From contig KQ960828.1 of the NCBI GenBank assembly GCA_001553355.1, forward strand, positions 67,668 through 131,667: a stretch of 64,000 nt of DNA, read 5' to 3'. Position 1 is the first letter of the stretch. Every line of letters begins with the position of its first letter. Of this stretch, positions 39,252-48,475 are shown piece after piece. The notes beneath the pieces were generated by a model that worked only from the letters and a program-made list of their open reading frames with translations, made no database searches and was not told where the DNA came from. The stretch is from Veillonellaceae bacterium DNF00626 (GTDB taxonomy: Bacteria; Bacillota; Negativicutes; Veillonellales; Dialisteraceae). The translations under genes were made by a program, and so were the position numbers.

Positions 39252-39737
39252 TTATTGCTTTTTTGTAAAATCAGCCACATGAGCATTTATAAGTGTAATT
39301 AAATCTTTGGGAGCAAGGAGGACTTGTTTTCCTCGCAGTCCGGCGCTAATACTTATTTCTTCATGATCTTGGCAGTGAATGTCAATATAGGTGGGAAATT
39401 CTTTTTTCATTCCTATGGGGGAACATCCTCCGCGAAGATAGCCGGTAAGTGGAAGTAAGTCTTTGACGTGAATCATATCTATTCGTTTATTTCCACTTAT
39501 TCGTGCAGCAGCTTTTAAGTCTAATTCCCGTTCAGATGGTAGGCAAAAGACTATGGGGCCGGTTTTATCCCCTTGAGTCACAATGGTTTTGAATACGCTA
39601 TCGGTATCATATCCTAATTCAATTGCAGCGTGAATTCCGGATAAATGATTTTCATCGTAATCATAAGATTTTGCGGTATACGATATGTTTGCCTTGTCTA
39701 AAATACGCATGACATTAGTTTTCTTTTCTTTTTTCAT
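39252..39737 (-). CDS. ybaK: Cys-tRNA(Pro)/Cys-tRNA(Cys) deacylase, YbaK/EbsC family
   Basis: 161 aa. It clears Cys mischarged on tRNA-Pro by prolyl-tRNA synthetase. Family features: KTIVTQG, the conserved Lys in ELDLKAAARISG, and GYLRGGCSPIGMKK. A reverse-strand AAGGAGG site precedes the ATG. One of only two genes on this strand. It lies next to a cluster containing tRNA-Cys; that may be chance. Confidence 0.93.
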   Translation of the reverse strand: MKKEKKTNVMRILDKANISYTAKSYDYDENHLSGIHAAIELGYDTDSVFKTIVTQGDKTGPIVFCLPSERELDLKAAARISGNKRIDMIHVKDLLPLTGYLRGGCSPIGMKKEFPTYIDIHCQDHEEISISAGLRGKQVLLAPKDLITLINAHVADFTKKQ

Positions 39738-39754
39738 GATGCCTCCTTGTGATA

Positions 39755-39783
39755 ACGATACAAAGACAAATTCTTCTTGTCAA
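39755..39783 (-). promoter_or_regulatory. ybaK promoter
   Basis: On the reverse strand: TTGACA (39783-39778), 17-nt spacer, TATCGT (39760-39755), about 18 bases before the start codon. Confidence 0.65.
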
Positions 39784-39914
39784 GAAAACGATAATAAAAA
39801 ATTAGGTGGCATTTTAAGAGAGTTCAATATTTCTCGTGGTAGAGGGATTTTTGAGACTCTTCCTTTTTCCTTTTTTGTAAGCGTGTTATGATAGAAATAA
39901 AAGGAAGGTATTAT

Positions 39915-40790
39915 ATGCGTCTTGTGTTTGAAGTGCCACGCGAATGGGTGGGACATAAGTTAAAAAATTTTATTCGCAGTCGGGGCTTATCTGCTAAAAT
40001 GTGGAAACGAATTAAATGGCAGGGGGTTGTTATGTTGAATGGAGAAGCAATACATAATGCTAATGAAATTTTACCGATTGGGAGTCAAGTGATTTGTGAA
40101 TGGGAAGAATCTTTGGATATTGTACCGGCGGATATTCCTTTGTCTATCATTTATGAGGATGATTATTTATTGGCCGTGAATAAGTATGATCATATGTTAA
40201 TTCATCCGACACAAATTGGGGTGTATGATACTTTAGTAAATGCTTTGGCAGGATATTATGAAAAAAATCATATTCATGGTGGAATTCATCCTGTGTATCG
40301 TTTAGATAGAAATACAACCGGTATCGTGCTGATAGCTAAAGCGGCATGGGTAAAGTATGCATTAGCCAAGCGTCATGATTTGATTTTTAGGGAATACATA
40401 GCTGTTGTATCCGGGCATTTAGATGTGACACAGGGATGTATTAATGAACCTATCGGACGTAAGGATGGTAGTATAGTAGAGCATGTGGTTAGGGCTGATG
40501 GGAAATCGGCAGAAACAGAATTTAGTGTAATTGGATACGGGAATAATTATACAGTGGTACGACTGCATCTTTTGACGGGAAGAACACATCAAATTCGTGT
40601 ACACATGGCGTATTTAGGTCATCCTCTTTTGGGAGATACATTGTATGGCGGAAATGACAAGATAATAAAAAGGCAAGCACTTCACGCTGAATCGGCGAGT
40701 TTTATTCATCCGGTTAGCGGAAAGGACTTTTCTTTTACAGCACCTATCCCGGATGATATGAAATATTTCATGGAAGGACTTAAAAAATGA
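39915..40790 (+). CDS. RluA-family pseudouridine synthase
   Basis: 291 aa from the ATG at 39915 (AAGGAAGG upstream). Pseudouridine synthases isomerise specific uridines in rRNA or tRNA. The catalytic motif is YRLDRNTTG (Asp); GRTHQIRVHMAYLGHPLLGD is intact. An N-terminal S4-like RNA-binding region is suggested by the first ~60 residues. It overlaps the next gene by 4 bases. The target site cannot be told from the sequence, so no symbol is given. Confidence 0.9.
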   Translation: MRLVFEVPREWVGHKLKNFIRSRGLSAKMWKRIKWQGVVMLNGEAIHNANEILPIGSQVICEWEESLDIVPADIPLSIIYEDDYLLAVNKYDHMLIHPTQIGVYDTLVNALAGYYEKNHIHGGIHPVYRLDRNTTGIVLIAKAAWVKYALAKRHDLIFREYIAVVSGHLDVTQGCINEPIGRKDGSIVEHVVRADGKSAETEFSVIGYGNNYTVVRLHLLTGRTHQIRVHMAYLGHPLLGDTLYGGNDKIIKRQALHAESASFIHPVSGKDFSFTAPIPDDMKYFMEGLKK

Positions 40791-41599
40791 ATATAATAAA
40801 AAAAGAACAAATGGCATTTGTTGATTTTGATATATTTTGCCGGCAACCAATGATAGGAGTCGTATCTTGTCGTACAGGAGGAGTGAGTGAAAATAGCTTT
40901 TCTTCGCTTAATATGAAATATTTACCCGGGGAGTCAGATTGTTGTGTACAAGAAAATCGGCGTAGATTTCTTTCATTATTTGATATTCCGTTAGAGTCGG
41001 TGGTGGCATGTGAACAAGTTCATGGTTCTCGTGTAGTCTGTGTAACAAAAGAAGATTGTGGTAAGGGTGCTATGACGGGAGATACGGCTATTCCTAATTG
41101 TGATGGACTTTGTACGAATGTATCTGATGTACCGCTTGTTATGTTTTTTGCGGATTGTACGCCATTATTATTTTATGATCCTGTGGTTAAAGCCGTGGGG
41201 ATAGCACATGGAGGTTGGCGTGGAACTGTAAGAAATATAGCATCTGTTATGGTGGAATCTTTTAAGAAGCACTTTGGCAGTCGAGTAGAGGATATTCGAG
41301 TGGGGATTGGGCCTACTATCGGTTTCGATGATTTTGAAGTAGGTAGAGATGTGTTAGATGCATTTGCAAATCTCTTTACGACAGAGGAAATGCATGAATT
41401 GGTTAAGAAAAATAAGATGGGAAAATATTTCTTTCATTTACCTAAAGCCAATAGATTTCTTTTAGAACGGAGTGGAATAAAATCTTTAAATATAGAAGAT
41501 TGTCATATTTCAACTTATAGTCGGACGGATTTATTTTATTCCTACCGGAAAGAAAAAGGTAAAACCGGAAGGCATATGGCAGTAATGATGCTTTGCTAA
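40787..41599 (+). CDS. YlmD/YfiH-type protein (polyphenol oxidase/laccase-domain family)
   Basis: 270 aa. Family hallmarks: CEQVHGSRV, FADCTPLLFYD and GIAHGGWRGTV, with the Cys and two His that bind zinc or copper. Members have been described as purine nucleoside phosphorylase/adenosine deaminase-like enzymes (FAMIN relatives) and as peptidoglycan editing factor (PgeF). Which activity applies here is not decidable. It is coupled by a 4-base overlap to the pseudouridine synthase. Confidence 0.88.
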   Translation: MNIIKKEQMAFVDFDIFCRQPMIGVVSCRTGGVSENSFSSLNMKYLPGESDCCVQENRRRFLSLFDIPLESVVACEQVHGSRVVCVTKEDCGKGAMTGDTAIPNCDGLCTNVSDVPLVMFFADCTPLLFYDPVVKAVGIAHGGWRGTVRNIASVMVESFKKHFGSRVEDIRVGIGPTIGFDDFEVGRDVLDAFANLFTTEEMHELVKKNKMGKYFFHLPKANRFLLERSGIKSLNIEDCHISTYSRTDLFYSYRKEKGKTGRHMAVMMLC

Positions 41600-41640
41600 A
41601 GTTTTGAAATTATAAAATATTTCTTATGTGGGGTGTTTTT

Positions 41641-42339
41641 ATGAATCCTGTATTTCAACGTACGGCACGTATTATTGGGGAAGACGGCGTAAATCAATTA
41701 GCAGTAAAAACGGTGGCAGTTTTTGGATTAGGTGGAGTGGGTTCCTATGCGGCAGAAGCACTTGTTCGTGCCGGTATAGGGCATTTAATTTTTATAGATA
41801 AAGATGTGGTAGATTTTTCAAATATTAATCGTCAATTGGTAGCAGACCAAACAACAGTGGGACAATTGAAGGTTGATGTTATGATGGCGCGGGCAAAGCG
41901 AGTAAATAAAGATGTGGACATAAAGGCATTTCCGATATTTTTTCGCCCGGAAGATATAGAGCTTTTAAAGGGGCTTAATGCAGATTATATTATTGATGCT
42001 ATTGATGATGTGCCGGCTAAAATTGCGTTGGCTTGTCATTGCGAATTGTTGGGGATTCCTTTAATTTCTTCCATGGGAACGGGGAATAGATTACATCCGG
42101 AGAAACTTCATATTGCTGACATTTATCAGACATCAGTATGCCATTTGGCAAGAAAAATGAGAAAAGCATTGAAAGCACGAGGCGTGCGACATTTGAAGGT
42201 GGTGTATTCGACAGAGGAAGCAAAAAAAATACAAGGAGAAGGAAGTACACCGGGATCTATTTCTTTTGTGCCGCCGGTATCAGGTATGATGATGGCAGGA
42301 TATGTAGTACGTGCACTCTTGGGGGTGAAGGAAATATGA
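41641..42339 (+). CDS. tcdA: tRNA threonylcarbamoyladenosine dehydratase-like E1 enzyme (TcdA/CsdL)
   Basis: 232 aa from the ATG at 41641 (GGGGTG upstream; the 41626 ATG lacks a site). TcdA uses ATP to cyclise t6A37 of tRNA to ct6A. It has the E1/ThiF fold: nucleotide loop GLGGVGSYAAEALVRAGIG, DFSNINRQ, and YIIDAIDDVPAK. No catalytic-Cys domain of the MoeB type is present. The next gene starts with an ATGA overlap. Other ThiF-family roles are possible, but the N-terminus and length fit TcdA. Confidence 0.85.
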   Translation: MNPVFQRTARIIGEDGVNQLAVKTVAVFGLGGVGSYAAEALVRAGIGHLIFIDKDVVDFSNINRQLVADQTTVGQLKVDVMMARAKRVNKDVDIKAFPIFFRPEDIELLKGLNADYIIDAIDDVPAKIALACHCELLGIPLISSMGTGNRLHPEKLHIADIYQTSVCHLARKMRKALKARGVRHLKVVYSTEEAKKIQGEGSTPGSISFVPPVSGMMMAGYVVRALLGVKEI

Positions 42340-42947
42340 TTGGAATATCTCATCCGGAATGGCTTACAGTGACGAAGGAAGAAAAGCCATTTTTGGGGTA
42401 TTCGCAAGAGTGGTATCATACTAAGCATCAGCGTCGGGCAGGTTGCGGACCTACTGTGGGAGCTATGATAATTGCTTATGAAGAAATGAAACTTAAAGGA
42501 TGTAATATTTCTACATGTAAAGATGCGGTAAATTTGATGGATCAAATTTGGCACTATATTATGCCACGTATAGGTGGTTTATATAAGACAAAATGGATGG
42601 AAGAAGGATTGAATAGATATTTTAGTGATTATCATCGGCGAATGAAAGCCGAAAAATTATCTGTCCCGATATGTCGTTTTTCTCGGCCATCATTTTGCGA
42701 TGTGAAATGTTTTATTAAAGAAGGACTTCTTCAGGACTTTCCGATAGCATTTTTAAATCTTCATCGTGGTGGAGAGTGTATTCCTTATAATTGGCATTGG
42801 ATGCCTATCGTGGCAATGGAAGAAAAGCAGGGGCAGACAATAATAACACTTTGGGATGAGGGCGCAGAATGGTATTTTTCATTAGAAAAATGGCTGGAAA
42901 AGACTTTTTGGGGAGGCGGTTTTGTTCGTATCTCTCCGATGAAATAA
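42336..42947 (+). CDS. Papain-fold C39-like protein, function unknown
   Basis: 203 aa from the ATG at 42336, preceded by GGGGGTGAAGG and overlapping the tcdA stop. A cysteine-peptidase triad pattern is visible: Cys37 in RRAGCGPTVGAM, His154 in NWHWMPIVAM and Asp174 in LWDEG. This resembles the C39-like/Peptidase_C39_2 group. There is no signal peptide or membrane segment, so it should be cytoplasmic. It might process a protein or act as an amidohydrolase; the substrate is unknown. Its coupling to tcdA is notable. Confidence 0.65.
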   Translation: MIGISHPEWLTVTKEEKPFLGYSQEWYHTKHQRRAGCGPTVGAMIIAYEEMKLKGCNISTCKDAVNLMDQIWHYIMPRIGGLYKTKWMEEGLNRYFSDYHRRMKAEKLSVPICRFSRPSFCDVKCFIKEGLLQDFPIAFLNLHRGGECIPYNWHWMPIVAMEEKQGQTIITLWDEGAEWYFSLEKWLEKTFWGGGFVRISPMK

Positions 42948-42979
42948 GTGATTTGTAAGACAATAAGAATTCATTATTT

Positions 42980-43019
42980 AAAAGAGCAGAAGAGAATAGA
43001 GTGAACTCTGTTCTTTTTA
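42980..43019 (+). terminator. Rho-independent terminator after the C39-like gene
   Basis: AAAAGAGCAGA (42980-42990) pairs with TCTGTTCTTTT (43007-43017) with one G-T pair, ending in Ts. Confidence 0.75.
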
Positions 43020-43072
43020 TTTCTTTTAGTTCTATGATATGATAGGAGAAATTTTAGAAATAGGAGTCCATA

Positions 43073-43972
43073 ATGAAGGAATTTGTTATAGGAAAATGTC
43101 ATGCAGGCAAGCGTCTTGATTATTTTATGACACACGAAGTGCGATGGCCCAAAAGTTTGGTAATGAAAGCTTGGCGAACAAAAAAGCTCAAAGTAAATGG
43201 AAAACGGGAACCTCTTTCTTATGAACTTTGTGTAGATGATCACGTCGTGTCTTATATTTTAGAGAAAAAGAGATTTCATTTTTCAGTAGTGTATGAAGAT
43301 GATAATTTGATTGTGGTAGACAAAGAAGCAGGGATTCTTTGCATGGATAGTACCGGAGAAACACAGCATACTCTTTTTGACGAAGTTAATGAATATCTTC
43401 GTGAAAAAGGCGAAAATAATGGGTATATGGTCCATCGTATTGATTTTCATACGGCAGGATTGATGGTTATAGGGAAAACGCTGAAAGTGAAAGAAGAATT
43501 GGATAAAATCATTAAACATAGAGAAATGGAAAAGATTTATCACGCAGTTGTATTAGGGCATTTTTCTAAAAATGAAGGTACTTTACATCATTATTTATTT
43601 AAGGATGCTAAAGCAAATAGAGTTTTTTTATCAGAGAATTTTGTTAAGGGAAGTAAAGAAGCAACTACGGATTATAAGGTGCTTAGATATAGTGACGGTT
43701 TATCTCTTGTGGAATGTACACTTCATACCGGGCGTACACATCAAATTAGGAGTCAATTAGCTTTTGTAGGGCATCCTCTTTTGGGTGATGATAAATATGG
43801 AAATAAAGAAATAAATAGAAAGTATAAAAAACGGGGTCAGTTATTGATGGCATATCGTATTTCTTTTCATGTGGCACAAGCGTCTATACTTGCTTATTTA
43901 AATGATAAAGAGTTTATTTCTACAAGAATGCCTTTTAGTAATACATATTTTTCTAATAGAAAAAATATATGA
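43073..43972 (+). CDS. RluA-family pseudouridine synthase, divergent
   Basis: 299 aa. A second RluA-type enzyme within 4 kb. The catalytic loop reads HRIDFHTAG: the Asp is kept, but the usual Arg after it (HRLDRxTSG) is Phe. GRTHQIRSQLAFVGHPLLGD is intact and the N-terminus looks S4-like. The altered loop suggests a different substrate or weaker activity. It is monocistronic, with a terminator before it and a new promoter region after it. Confidence 0.85.
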   Translation: MKEFVIGKCHAGKRLDYFMTHEVRWPKSLVMKAWRTKKLKVNGKREPLSYELCVDDHVVSYILEKKRFHFSVVYEDDNLIVVDKEAGILCMDSTGETQHTLFDEVNEYLREKGENNGYMVHRIDFHTAGLMVIGKTLKVKEELDKIIKHREMEKIYHAVVLGHFSKNEGTLHHYLFKDAKANRVFLSENFVKGSKEATTDYKVLRYSDGLSLVECTLHTGRTHQIRSQLAFVGHPLLGDDKYGNKEINRKYKKRGQLLMAYRISFHVAQASILAYLNDKEFISTRMPFSNTYFSNRKNI

Positions 43973-43977
43973 AAAGT

Positions 43978-44013
43978 ATTGTCAGATTTTATAACATGTA
44001 GTAACATGACAAT
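43978..44013 (+). promoter_or_regulatory. Inverted repeat upstream of the first NSS symporter
   Basis: ATTGTCA (43978-43984) and TGACAAT (44007-44013), a perfect 7-bp inverted repeat with a 22-base centre that includes direct repeats of TAACATG. A possible operator; the promoter itself is not clear. Confidence 0.35.
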
Positions 44014-44041
44014 AATTATATTTTTATAAAGGAGAGATAGT

Positions 44042-45397
44042 ATGGGAAATAGGGCTGTTTTCGGATCAAGGTTGGGATTTCTTTTAGTCAGTGCCGGTTG
44101 TGCTATCGGTATAGGGAATGTGTGGAAGTTTCCTTATGTAGCAGGGCAATACGGTGGGGCTGTTTTTGTGCTCTTTTATCTAGCCTTTTTGATTCTTATG
44201 GGTATTCCTGTAATGACTATGGAATTAGCAGTAGGTAGAGCTAGTCGGAAAAGTGCAGTAGAAGCTTATAAAGCACTTGAACCAAAAGGCTCTTTCTGGC
44301 ATATGCATGGTTGGTTTTGTATATTAGGCTGTGCCATGCTTATGATGTATTACACCACTGTGTCAGGTTGGATGTTGGCATATTTTTGGAAATTTGTCAG
44401 TGGTACTTTTTCTCAAGTGATGCATGGAGAAACGGCGGCTGTTTTTGGAGCCATGTTGGGTAACCCTTTGGAAATGGGATTATTTATGGCAATTACGGTG
44501 TTTCTTGGATTTGCTGTTTGCGGTTTCGGGTTACAAAGTGGTGTGGAACGAGTAACAAAAACAATGATGATGGCTCTTTTAGTACTTATTGTCGTGTTAG
44601 CCATAAACAGTATGTTGCTTCCCGGTGGTAATGAGGGACTTAAGTTTTATTTGCTTCCGGACTGGGATAGAGCAGCGAATGCAGGACTTTTTAATGTAGC
44701 AGCTGCTGCGATGAATCAGGCTTTTTTTACTTTATCTTTAGGTGTAGCAGCATTAGAAATATTTGGTAGCTACATGTCTGATGAGTTTACTCTTGCCGGT
44801 GAAGCTATCCGTATCACAGCTTTAGATACTTTTGTAGCATTTTTATCAGGCCTTATTATTTTTCCGGCGTGCTTTGCTTATGATGTAAAACCTGATCAAG
44901 GACCATCATTGATTTTTATCACTTTACCGGAGATATTTCTTAATATGCCTATAGGAGCTTTATGGGGTTCACTTTTCTTTATCTTCATGACTTTTGCTAG
45001 TTTTTCTACCGTGACAGCAGTATTTGAAAATCTTATTGCTTGTTCGATGGATAATTTTGGATGGACAAGAAAGAAAGCAGTTTTAGCGAATTTAGCATTT
45101 ATATTTGTGTTTAGTATTCCTTGCGTTTTAGGGTATAACATACTCAAAGATGTTCATTTTATCGGGGCAAGAGATGTACTTGATAGTGAAGATTTTATCG
45201 TGAGCAACTTACTTCTGCCTTTAGGGTCTTTGATATATTTACTCTTTTGCGTAAGTAAGTGGGGTTGGGGTTTTGACAACTATTTAGCAGAAGTTAATAA
45301 AGGAACAGGTACTAAAATGCCCGGTTGGTTGAAATCCTATTTCCGCTATATTTTGCCTTTGTTAATTCTTTTTATTTTCATTAAGGGGTTGTTTTAA
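44042..45397 (+). CDS. Na+-dependent transporter of the NSS/SNF family (copy 1)
   Basis: 451 aa, 11-12 membrane segments. LeuT-like bacterial transporters import amino acids with Na+. It opens with the family signature GCAIGIGNVWKFPYVAGQYGG and ends with ILPLLILFIFIKG. It has GGAGAG upstream. A close paralogue of identical length follows 111 bases later, and I judge the two well over half identical. The substrate is unknown; tryptophan, tyrosine, leucine or other amino acids are all possible. Confidence 0.92.
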   Translation: MGNRAVFGSRLGFLLVSAGCAIGIGNVWKFPYVAGQYGGAVFVLFYLAFLILMGIPVMTMELAVGRASRKSAVEAYKALEPKGSFWHMHGWFCILGCAMLMMYYTTVSGWMLAYFWKFVSGTFSQVMHGETAAVFGAMLGNPLEMGLFMAITVFLGFAVCGFGLQSGVERVTKTMMMALLVLIVVLAINSMLLPGGNEGLKFYLLPDWDRAANAGLFNVAAAAMNQAFFTLSLGVAALEIFGSYMSDEFTLAGEAIRITALDTFVAFLSGLIIFPACFAYDVKPDQGPSLIFITLPEIFLNMPIGALWGSLFFIFMTFASFSTVTAVFENLIACSMDNFGWTRKKAVLANLAFIFVFSIPCVLGYNILKDVHFIGARDVLDSEDFIVSNLLLPLGSLIYLLFCVSKWGWGFDNYLAEVNKGTGTKMPGWLKSYFRYILPLLILFIFIKGLF

Positions 45398-45428
45398 TGG
45401 ATAAAAAAGGGTAAAATAGCAAATATAC

Positions 45429-45484
45429 TTCGTTCCTATATAAAAGAAGTGGTAGTAGCGTAGAAAAGTAGAAAGAGGAACGAA
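45429..45484. repeat. Inverted repeat between the two NSS genes
   Basis: TTCGTTCCT (45429-45437) and AGGAACGAA (45476-45484), a perfect 9-bp stem with a 38-nt loop, just before the ribosome site of copy 2. It may be an RNA processing or regulatory stem. No T-run follows on the + strand. Confidence 0.35.
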
Positions 45485-45508
45485 AAAAATGATTTGGAGG
45501 AGAGTAGC

Positions 45509-46864
45509 ATGGAAGCAAGAGAGAGTTTTAAATCAAGATTAGGTTTTATATTAGTCAGCGCAGGCTGTGCCATCGGTATAGGGAATGTGTGGAAATTTCC
45601 CTATATGGCCGGTGAGTACGGCGGTGCTGTTTTTGTTTTGTTTTATTTAGCCTTTCTCATTCTGTTGGGTATTCCGGTAGTGACAATGGAATTAGCTATC
45701 GGTAGAGGAAGTTACAAAAGCGTACTTCGAGGATTAGAAAAAATTGAACCAACGGGGACAAAATGGCATTTGCATGGGTGGGTATGTCTGATAGGTAGCT
45801 ATATCCTTATGGTATATTACACTACTATTTCCGGATGGATGGTTGATTATTTTTGGAAATTTATCAATGGATCTTTTCAAAATGCAACGCAAGAGAAAGT
45901 GGGACAAGCTTTTACTTCGATGATTGCTAATCCTTGGGAATTGACCTTCTTTATGGCTCTTACGGTCGCTGTAGGATTTTTTGTTTGTGTTGGCGGCGTA
46001 CAGGGCAGATTAGAAAAAGTTACAAAATTCATGATGCTTGGCCTTTTGGGGTTAATTATTATTTTAGCAGTTAATAGTTGCCTTATTCCCGGGGGTGAAA
46101 AAGGATTAGAATTTTATTTGATGCCCGACTGGGACAGAGCTATGAATGCAGGTATTCTTAATGTGGCAGCTGCTGCAATGAATCAAGCTTTCTTTACTTT
46201 ATCTGTAGGGCAAGGATCTATGGAGATATTTGCCAGTTATATGAATAAGGAAAATACGTTAGGAGGAGAAGCCGTTCGTATTACAGTATTAGATACATTT
46301 GTAGCACTTATGGCAGGATTTATTATTTTCCCGGCATGTTTTGCTTTTGGTGTTGATCCCGATCAAGGACCTTCTTTGATATTTGTCACTTTGCCACATA
46401 TTTTTATTAATATGCCTTTTGGCGAACTCTGGGGTGCACTTTTCTTTATATTCATGACTTTTGCCAGCTTTTCTACGGTAACAGCAGTTTTTGAATCACT
46501 TATTGCTACCTGTATGGACAATTTTAATTGGAGCCGAAAAAAATCCGTATATATATTGTTATTCGCAGTTTTCTTTGGAAGTCTTCCTTGCGTTTTAGGT
46601 TTTAATTATTGGCAAAATGTAGAACTTATTAACGGTCGTGGTATTTTAGATAGTGAAGATTTTATTGTAAGTAATTTAATATTGCCGTTTGGCTCGCTGC
46701 TTTTTGCTTTATTCTGTACGACAAAATATGGATGGGGCTTTGATAATTATATTAATGAAGTCAATACCGGAAGAGGAATAAAAATTCCTCACTGTTTGAA
46801 ACCTTATTTTCAATATATTTTGCCATTGTTAATTCTTTTCATTGCAGTAAGCGGACTTATATAA
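45509..46864 (+). CDS. Na+-dependent transporter of the NSS/SNF family (copy 2)
   Basis: 451 aa from the ATG at 45509 (GGAGG upstream; the in-frame TTG at 45494 is unlikely). Same architecture as copy 1, with GCAIGIGNVWKFPYMAGEYGG, ALFFIFMTFASFSTVTAVFE and the same C-terminus. The two probably arose by tandem duplication and may differ in substrate: copy 2 differs in the extracellular loop around residues 120-150. A strong terminator follows. Confidence 0.92.
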   Translation: MEARESFKSRLGFILVSAGCAIGIGNVWKFPYMAGEYGGAVFVLFYLAFLILLGIPVVTMELAIGRGSYKSVLRGLEKIEPTGTKWHLHGWVCLIGSYILMVYYTTISGWMVDYFWKFINGSFQNATQEKVGQAFTSMIANPWELTFFMALTVAVGFFVCVGGVQGRLEKVTKFMMLGLLGLIIILAVNSCLIPGGEKGLEFYLMPDWDRAMNAGILNVAAAAMNQAFFTLSVGQGSMEIFASYMNKENTLGGEAVRITVLDTFVALMAGFIIFPACFAFGVDPDQGPSLIFVTLPHIFINMPFGELWGALFFIFMTFASFSTVTAVFESLIATCMDNFNWSRKKSVYILLFAVFFGSLPCVLGFNYWQNVELINGRGILDSEDFIVSNLILPFGSLLFALFCTTKYGWGFDNYINEVNTGRGIKIPHCLKPYFQYILPLLILFIAVSGLI

Positions 46865-46880
46865 GTATTTTAAAAATGAA

Positions 46881-46907
46881 AAACGTAGTGTAAAGCTACG
46901 TTTTTTT
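46881..46907 (+). terminator. Rho-independent terminator after NSS copy 2
   Basis: AAACGTAG (46881-46888), 7-nt loop, CTACGTTT (46896-46903), then TTTT. Confidence 0.88.
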
Positions 46908-47051
46908 ATTGAATAAAGATGTCACTTTTGGTCATAACAAGAAATAAAAGCAATATAAATAACTCATGCAATAATAATTTAAGTGCAATTTATGTTGCTA
47001 AGTGGTATATTTAATATAGATTTACAAATATTATTTTATAGAGGTGATCAA

Positions 47052-48308
47052 ATGGCTACATACAATCCGTATGAAAACATGTTGCATATTTTGGATAAAG
47101 CAGCAGAAGTATTGGGGTATGAAAAAAAAGACTATGAATTTGTGAGATATCCGGAAAGAGAACTCACGGTATCTATACCTATTGTGATGGATAATGGAGA
47201 TATACAAGTATTTTCCGGTTATCGTGTACATCACAATACAGCACGCGGCGCAGCGAAAGGTGGTATTCGTTTCCATCCGGAATCTGATGAAAATGAAGTT
47301 AAAGCATTAGCTGCTTGGATGACCATAAAAAATGCCATAGGAAATATTCCTTATGGCGGAGCTAAAGGCGGGATAAAAGTTGATCCAAGGAAATTATCTG
47401 AAAGAGAATTGCAACGCCTTACACGTGCTTATGTGCGTAGAATATTTCCAATTATCGGAGTTGATCAAGATGTACCGGCACCTGACGTAAATACTAATGG
47501 TCAAATTATGGCGTGGATTGCTGATGAATATGCAGCGCTTTCCGGTACATGGCAGCCCGGTATTGTTACCGGAAAACCACTTTCAATTGGTGGTTCATTG
47601 GGAAGAAATGAAGCCACCGGTAGAGGGCTTACTTATACATTGGAAACCTGGTGTGAAAAAAATAATTTAAAAATCAACGAATTGACGATGCTTGTACAGG
47701 GATTTGGTAATGTCGGTTCTGTAGGGGCACTTCTTATGCATAGAAAAGGTGTGAAAATTACGACTATTGGAGATATTAATGGCACATGGCAAAATCCAAA
47801 TGGCCTTGATATTGAAGCAATGTATATTTATGCTAATTCTCATGGTCGTTCATTAAAAGGGTATACCGAAGAAGGGGCTACTATGATTCCCGATAGTGAA
47901 TTATTTGCGCAGAAAGTGGATGTCATTTTTGCGGCAGCTATGGAAAATCAAATCAATGAAAATACCATGAAAAAAGTACAAGCTCGGTTAATTTTAGAAG
48001 GTGCAAATGGTCCTACTACAGAGGAAGCAGATAATTATTTCGAAGAAAAAGGAATTGAAGTGCTTCCGGATGTTATGTCTAATGTAGGTGGTGTTGTAGG
48101 TTCTTATTTTGAATGGGTACAAAATCGTACCGGTTATTATTGGACTGAAGAAGAATATAACGAAAAATTGAAAAAGAAAATGAATCAAGGCTATGAAGAC
48201 GTATGGGCCATGAAAGAAAAATATCATGTTACTTATCGTTTAGCATGCTATATGTTGGCTTTGCAACGAGTTGTTGAAGCACAAAAAACAAGAGGTTTCT
48301 TGGGTTAA
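47052..48308 (+). CDS. Glutamate dehydrogenase (Glu/Leu/Phe/Val dehydrogenase family)
   Basis: 418 aa from the ATG at 47052 (GAGGTGATC upstream); the longer start at 46983 is rejected. It interconverts glutamate and 2-oxoglutarate plus ammonia. Catalytic Lys in YGGAKGGI, PAPDVNTN with the conserved Asp, and a nucleotide-binding fold GFGNVGSVGA. It fits nitrogen metabolism with glnA and the two amino-acid symporters nearby. Coenzyme (NAD or NADP) cannot be told; gdhA versus gudB/rocG naming is left open. Confidence 0.92.
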   Translation: MATYNPYENMLHILDKAAEVLGYEKKDYEFVRYPERELTVSIPIVMDNGDIQVFSGYRVHHNTARGAAKGGIRFHPESDENEVKALAAWMTIKNAIGNIPYGGAKGGIKVDPRKLSERELQRLTRAYVRRIFPIIGVDQDVPAPDVNTNGQIMAWIADEYAALSGTWQPGIVTGKPLSIGGSLGRNEATGRGLTYTLETWCEKNNLKINELTMLVQGFGNVGSVGALLMHRKGVKITTIGDINGTWQNPNGLDIEAMYIYANSHGRSLKGYTEEGATMIPDSELFAQKVDVIFAAAMENQINENTMKKVQARLILEGANGPTTEEADNYFEEKGIEVLPDVMSNVGGVVGSYFEWVQNRTGYYWTEEEYNEKLKKKMNQGYEDVWAMKEKYHVTYRLACYMLALQRVVEAQKTRGFLG

Positions 48309-48330
48309 TATTTTTAGCGGTAATTCAGAA

Positions 48331-48362
48331 AATGCAGTCATCTATTGGTGGCTGTATTTTTT
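48331..48362 (+). terminator. Rho-independent terminator after glutamate dehydrogenase
   Basis: AATGCAGTCA (48331-48340) pairs with TGGCTGTATT (48349-48358) with two G-T pairs, then a T-run. Confidence 0.75.
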
Positions 48363-48475
48363 GTGAGTCAAAATTAATATATGTGGGTAATAGAAAATTT
48401 TATGAAGAATTTCTTTATTTGCATATTCTATTTTTGGTAAAATAAAAACATGTAGTAGTAGAAAAGAGGATAGAT

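Noticed and set aside
42138-42335. N-terminal extension of the C39-like protein
   Set aside because: The longer frame runs inside tcdA; the GGGGGTGAAGG site and ATGA overlap support the start at 42336.
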